Positions 32,766 through 36,934 of a DNA stretch of 36,934 bases are shown here, one piece after another (within the stretch, counting starts at the first letter, position 1; each line of letters opens with the position of its first letter). The notes below the pieces were generated by a model that was given only the letters and a program-made list of their open reading frames with translations, was not told the origin of the DNA and ran no database searches. The stretch comes from Legionella sp. GTDB lineage: Bacteria > Pseudomonadota > Gammaproteobacteria > Legionellales > Legionellaceae. Where the stretch lies: the NCBI GenBank assembly GCA_030694525.1, contig JAUXYG010000131.1, forward strand, positions 1 through 36,934. Reading direction: 5' to 3'. A program made the position numbers and the translations under genes.

Positions 32766-33467
32766 ATGCCCTTAGATACTTTTTTTACAGCAAAAACCCC
32801 CCCTACCAGAAAAGCTATTCTGACTAAAATTCATAAAGCACTATTTTTAAATGAGGATGTTAATTCCCACTTGAAATCAAAAAATGAGATAGAACAGGAG
32901 TCCTATTTATGGGGAGGCATTGAAGAACTTTTAACGAATCCCAAAGTTGATGAACCCTTTAAAGACTTTTATAACGCACTTTATACTCGTTTAAATGATT
33001 TTGAAAAAGCTCTGAGTAACAATCAATTTAAGCATGCTGTATTAATGCAATACGAACGATTCGCAAGTGCATTAAATGATTGTAGTAATCACCCTATAAA
33101 ACTTGAAAGCGCGACTAAAACGTATTTTAAATCATATTATTGTGTAGGCATCATGGATTTGGAAACTAAAAATCCCATATTAGTTCGGCTTGCTGAAGGT
33201 ACTGCGGGATTAGGGCTTGGTCTGTTATGTACTGCAATTATTGGTTTGCTTTTTCATGCCATCATCAGTGCTATGATTTTAGCTTTATCTCTAACCTTGT
33301 TAATCCCTGCAAGTTTTTCATTGCTTACCCCCGCATCACCAGATACAACTAAAATGCAAGATTTTGAAAAAAATATATTTCAAAGTGCAGCCGAATTGAG
33401 CTCACATTATCCTGCAGCAAATCAATCAGATAAATTGGAGCAACCTTTCAAGCAAAAACAAGGTTAA
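32766..33467 (+). CDS. Membrane-hairpin protein of unknown function
   Basis: A 233-residue protein with a soluble helical N-terminal domain (about 1-135). Two adjacent membrane helices follow (GTAGLGLGLLCTAIIGLLFHAIISAMI and LALSLTLLIPASFSLL). A polar tail of about 45 residues ends the protein. The double-helix hairpin with both ends on one side resembles known Legionella membrane proteins, including some effectors, but no specific family was recognised. The ribosome site is weak. A hairpin after the stop (33479-33506) may terminate it. It is flanked by divergent fliK and downstream acnA. Confidence 0.7.
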   Translation: MPLDTFFTAKTPPTRKAILTKIHKALFLNEDVNSHLKSKNEIEQESYLWGGIEELLTNPKVDEPFKDFYNALYTRLNDFEKALSNNQFKHAVLMQYERFASALNDCSNHPIKLESATKTYFKSYYCVGIMDLETKNPILVRLAEGTAGLGLGLLCTAIIGLLFHAIISAMILALSLTLLIPASFSLLTPASPDTTKMQDFEKNIFQSAAELSSHYPAANQSDKLEQPFKQKQG

Positions 33468-33478
33468 TAATAAGCCTA

Positions 33479-33506
33479 AAGAGGCCGTTAACCCTAATGG
33501 CCTCTT
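33479..33506 (+). terminator. Hairpin after the membrane-hairpin gene
   Basis: An 8-bp stem AAGAGGCC / GGCCTCTT with a 12-base loop, starting 11 bases past the stop at 33467. It lacks a clear T-run (TTACATG), so termination is only possible. Confidence 0.45.
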
Positions 33507-33602
33507 ACATGTGACCAATTGCATCTTCTATTTCATCAGAACTCATGAAAAATTATTAAATTTAAGCTATGATTGAGGTTTTGATTTCGGGAGTTCTTTT
33601 AT

Positions 33603-36281
33603 ATGAAAGTAGGCCATGACAGTCTATCAACCAAAAGCGAGTTAACCGTTGATGGAAAAACCTATCATTATTACAGCTTAAAAATTGCAGAAAAAAATCA
33701 TTTTAAGGGAATAAACCGCCTCCCCTATTCACTAAAAGTGCTTTTTGAAAATTTATTACGTTTTGAAGACAACAGCACCGTAACCACCAAAGATGTTCAG
33801 GCTATTGCGCAATGGCTAGAAACTAAAACATCGCAACATGAAATTGCCTTTCGTCCCGCACGTGTTCTTATGCAGGATTTTACCGGAGTACCCGCTGTAG
33901 TTGATTTGGCCGCCATGCGTGATGCTATTGTAAAACTGGGCGGTAATGCGGATAAAATATCTCCTTTATCACCGGTTGATTTAGTAATTGATCACTCCGT
34001 TATGGTCGATAAATTTGGCACACCTGATTCACTGGAAATTAATACTGAAATTGAGATGGAACGTAATAATGAGCGTTATGAATTTTTACGTTGGGGCCAA
34101 AAAGCATTTTCAAACTTTCAGGTTGTTCCCCCTGGTACCGGAATTTGCCATCAGGTTAACCTTGAATACCTGGGTAAAACGGTTTGGAGCAGTGAAGATG
34201 AGGGTAGTTTATATGCTTATCCTGACACCTTGGTAGGAACCGACTCTCATACCACCATGATCAATGGTCTCGGAGTTCTGGGCTGGGGAGTTGGTGGAAT
34301 TGAGGCTGAAGCAGCAATGCTCGGACAGCCGGTATCCATGCTCATCCCTGAAGTCATCGGCTTTAAATTAACAGGAAAACTTAAAGAAGGAATTACTGCT
34401 ACCGATTTGGTTTTAACTGTAACACAAATGTTACGACATAAAGGGGTAGTTGGTAAATTTGTTGAGTTTTACGGTCCAGGATTAAATGATTTACCTTTAG
34501 CCGACCGGGCTACGATTTCCAATATGGCACCCGAATATGGTGCAACCTGTGGATTTTTCCCTGTAGATAAAGAAACGGTTAAATATTTGGAACTTACCGG
34601 GCGTGATGCTCATACTGTCGCTTTGGTTGAAGCTTATGCTAAAGCTCAAGGCATGTGGTATGACAAGGATAGTGAAGATCCCGTATTTACTGATACCTTG
34701 CATCTCGATCTGGATACAGTTGAGCCTTCTTTGGCAGGACCGAAAAGACCTCAGGATAAAGTTAATTTAAGTACCCTGCCGATTGAGTTCGAACAGTTCT
34801 TAGAAGAAACCGGTAAACTAACAGAAAAAAATGATTTATATGCTGTCAAAAATAAAGATTTTGAGATGCAACACGGTCATGTCGTCATTGCAGCGATTAC
34901 CAGCTGTACTAATACATCCAATCCCAGCGTGCTTATGGCTGCGGGTCTGGTCGCTAAAAAAGCGGTCGAAAAAGGTTTGCAACGTAAACCATGGGTTAAA
35001 TCATCATTAGCACCGGGATCTAAAGTAGTAACGGATTATTTGAATAAAGCAGGATTGCAGGAATATCTTAATCAATTGGGATTTAACCTCGTGGGATATG
35101 GTTGTACAACGTGTATTGGTAACTCAGGTCCCCTCCCTGATGCAATCTCACATACTATTTCGGAAAATGATTTGGTTGTTTCAGCGGTTCTTTCCGGTAA
35201 TCGGAACTTTGAGGGACGGGTTCATCCTCAAGTAAGAGCAAACTGGCTCGCCTCACCTCCTCTTGTTGTTGCCTATGCGTTAAGCGGAACTACATGCAGT
35301 GATTTAAGTAAGGATCCTTTGGGACAAGACAGTGATGGAAATGATGTCTATCTGAAAGACATTTGGCCTACGAATGCGGAAGTTGCTGCAGAAGTTGCAA
35401 AAGTAACAGGTGGTATGTTCCGGAAAGAGTATGCTGAAGTATTTGAAGGAGATGCTCATTGGCAAGCCATTAAAACCAGTACAGGACAAACCTATGGATG
35501 GAATCCTGATTCAACATACATTCAGCATCCACCATTTTTTGAAAATTTAAAACCAAAACCAGAACCTATCAAGTCCATAAATAAAGCCTATATTTTGGCT
35601 TTATTCGGTGACTCAATAACCACGGATCATATTTCTCCAGCAGGTTCTATTAAAGCAAGTTCTCCCGCAGGCCTTTATTTAGAGTCAAAGGGTGTTCGTG
35701 AGAAAGATTTCAACTCTTACGGTTCACGCAGGGGGAATCATGAAATCATGATGCGCGGTACTTTTGCCAACATTCGCATTCGAAATGAGATGACTCCCGG
35801 CCAGGAAGGTGGAATTACCCGTTATATTCCAACCGGTGAGATCATGCCAATCTATGATGCATCGATGCTTTATCAGGAACAAAATCAGGAATTAGTAGTT
35901 ATTGCTGGTAAAGAATATGGCACTGGTTCATCCAGAGACTGGGCGGCAAAAGGAACTAATTTGCTTGGAGTAAAAGCAGTCATTACCGAAAGTTTTGAGC
36001 GAATACATCGTTCCAATCTGATTGGGATGGGGGTTTTACCTTTGCAATTTTGTGGTGACATGACCCGCAAGACTTTAGAGTTGGATGGAAGCGAGCGAAT
36101 TAGCATTGCTTTATCCGAGGCTCTGACACCTGGAGCATTATTAAAAGTTATAATTGAACGCCAGAATGGTGAAGTGGATGAAATTCAAACACTGTGTCGT
36201 ATTGATACTGCCGATGAATTAGACTACTACAAAAATGGTGGCATCCTGCAATACGTTTTAAGAAACCTTGCCACAAAATAA
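33603..36281 (+). CDS. acnA: Aconitate hydratase A
   Basis: The [4Fe-4S] TCA-cycle enzyme that interconverts citrate and isocitrate, with possible iron-sensing moonlighting as in other bacteria. The 892 residues match AcnA. The cluster ligands are C435 ([11 protein letters not shown]), C501 and C504 ([12 protein letters not shown]). [27 protein letters not shown] is intact in the N-terminal half. The C-terminal swivel domain has [20 protein letters not shown] and [21 protein letters not shown] precedes the ATG by about 9 bases. A strong terminator follows. L. pneumophila aconitase is a major iron protein of the cell. Confidence 0.97.
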   Translation: MKVGHDSLSTKSELTVDGKTYHYYSLKIAEKNHFKGINRLPYSLKVLFENLLRFEDNSTVTTKDVQAIAQWLETKTSQHEIAFRPARVLMQDFTGVPAVVDLAAMRDAIVKLGGNADKISPLSPVDLVIDHSVMVDKFGTPDSLEINTEIEMERNNERYEFLRWGQKAFSNFQVVPPGTGICHQVNLEYLGKTVWSSEDEGSLYAYPDTLVGTDSHTTMINGLGVLGWGVGGIEAEAAMLGQPVSMLIPEVIGFKLTGKLKEGITATDLVLTVTQMLRHKGVVGKFVEFYGPGLNDLPLADRATISNMAPEYGATCGFFPVDKETVKYLELTGRDAHTVALVEAYAKAQGMWYDKDSEDPVFTDTLHLDLDTVEPSLAGPKRPQDKVNLSTLPIEFEQFLEETGKLTEKNDLYAVKNKDFEMQHGHVVIAAITSCTNTSNPSVLMAAGLVAKKAVEKGLQRKPWVKSSLAPGSKVVTDYLNKAGLQEYLNQLGFNLVGYGCTTCIGNSGPLPDAISHTISENDLVVSAVLSGNRNFEGRVHPQVRANWLASPPLVVAYALSGTTCSDLSKDPLGQDSDGNDVYLKDIWPTNAEVAAEVAKVTGGMFRKEYAEVFEGDAHWQAIKTSTGQTYGWNPDSTYIQHPPFFENLKPKPEPIKSINKAYILALFGDSITTDHISPAGSIKASSPAGLYLESKGVREKDFNSYGSRRGNHEIMMRGTFANIRIRNEMTPGQEGGITRYIPTGEIMPIYDASMLYQEQNQELVVIAGKEYGTGSSRDWAAKGTNLLGVKAVITESFERIHRSNLIGMGVLPLQFCGDMTRKTLELDGSERISIALSEALTPGALLKVIIERQNGEVDEIQTLCRIDTADELDYYKNGGILQYVLRNLATK

Positions 36282-36295
36282 CATAAATTAAATTT

Positions 36296-36324
36296 TCGCC
36301 CTCCTTTTAGAGGGCGATTTTTTT
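36296..36324 (+). terminator. Intrinsic terminator after acnA
   Basis: An 8-bp perfect stem TCGCCCTC / GAGGGCGA (36296-36303 with 36310-36317), a 6-base loop and seven T immediately after. It lies 14 bases past the acnA stop. Confidence 0.92.
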
Positions 36325-36515
36325 ATTTCACATTCTTAATACTGTTATTCGTTGATTTATTAAATTCAAGATGGTACATTTCGCGGTTGATTATTTATGA
36401 TGAATCCAGGTGCATGGACATATTATTCTTTGCTAATTTGAACACTAATTATAATAGTTACACAAATCAATCCCTTAATTCCCCTTATTACTGCACCCAC
36501 TAAGGATCACAGATA

Positions 36516-36934
36516 ATGAATCATTCAAAAAAGGTTTTGAACGTCTTTTCATTGGTAATGATTAACATAATTGCTGTGGATAGTTTACGCACCTTGCCTA
36601 TCAGTGCGAAACTGGGTTTATCGCTTATTTCATACTACATTGTGGCCGCTTTTGCCTTTTTCATACCCGTTGCCCTCGTTGCCGCAGAACTTGCCACAGC
36701 GTATCCAAATACTGGGGGCATTTACGTCTGGGTTCGAGAAGCTTTTGGAAAACGCGCAGGTTTTATTACTATTTGGTTGCAATGGATATATAACGTAGTC
36801 TGGTACCCCACCATGCTAGCCTTCATAGCAGCAACACTCTCTTATTTGATTGCACCGGATTTAGCCAATAATAAATTCTACTTATTAGGAACTGCATTAA
36901 GTCTTTTTTGGTTATTCACTCTCTTAAACTGTTT
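36516..36934 (+). CDS. APC-family amino acid permease or antiporter, 5' end
   Basis: The first 139 residues of a polytopic inner-membrane transporter that continues past the window. It begins MNHSKKVLNVFSLVMINIIA with the ribosome site AAGGA 9 bases before the ATG. VALVAAELATAYPNTGGIYVWVREAFGKRAG is the family's first conserved loop and helix 2 region, as in glutamate/GABA antiporter-like (GadC-type) members. A WLQWIYNVVWYPTMLAF helix follows. Legionella uses amino acids as carbon source and has many such permeases. The substrate cannot be judged from this part. Confidence 0.9.
   Translation, partial: MNHSKKVLNVFSLVMINIIAVDSLRTLPISAKLGLSLISYYIVAAFAFFIPVALVAAELATAYPNTGGIYVWVREAFGKRAGFITIWLQWIYNVVWYPTMLAFIAATLSYLIAPDLANNKFYLLGTALSLFWLFTLLNC

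Noticed and set aside
36571..36798. 75-residue frame inside the permease start
   Set aside because: The frame starting at 36516 gives a proper permease N-terminus that runs through the window end.

Overview
The window reads as chromosomal DNA of a Legionella species (inference). It is AT-rich and carries a six-gene type II secretion block matching the Legionella lspFGHIJK order. It also has a gnnA-like gene ending into lpxB (the 2,3-diamino-glucose lipid A pathway), a fis paralogue beside lpxB, a Sel1-repeat protein next to lspK, and several small secreted proteins. I see no rRNA, tRNA, CRISPR array, transposase or phage gene. Most of the window is core genome with small lineage-specific genes in the gaps.

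Layout. 1-1883: lipid A genes (3' end of gnnA, lpxB) and fis. 2004-4390: a large helical-repeat protein of unknown role and a small secreted Cys-patterned peptide. 4557-10172: a leftward run of glnA, a DUF4124 lipoprotein-like secreted protein, yaaA, a PLP enzyme of the ACC deaminase/D-cysteine desulfhydrase family, and htpG. htpG has its own sigma-32-like promoter, which also fixes its start codon. 10269-14378: lspF-lspK, divergent from glnA and tightly overlapped, ending tail to tail with a secreted Sel1-repeat protein (14394-15524). 15713-19274: a beta-oxidation pair, a FadN-type HAD/ECH fusion followed by a thiolase. 19275-19969: a non-coding stretch packed with diverged dispersed and tandem repeats. 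19970-22588: a saccharopine/lysine dehydrogenase-like enzyme and an ALDH7-type aldehyde dehydrogenase, together a plausible lysine-to-2-aminoadipate module.

22804-27358: lnt, leuS, lptE (envelope lipoprotein maturation, translation, LPS export). 27359-28828: a long gap holding a 58-residue basic microORF, then a secreted L,D-transpeptidase. 28832-31283: a His-motif protein of unknown function, a secreted peptide made of eleven Gly-Cys-X triplets, an SDR oxidoreductase and a small secreted protein with two CX3C pairs. 31392-36281: an isolated FliK-like protein, a membrane-hairpin protein of unknown role, and aconitase. The window ends inside an APC-family amino acid permease.

The most unusual objects are the Gly-Cys-X repeat peptide (29599-29811) and its neighbour, the two small secreted CX3C proteins, the repeat cluster at 19435-19940, and the two-gene lysine module. 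Gene names rest on recognition of protein families by eye; no database search was run.
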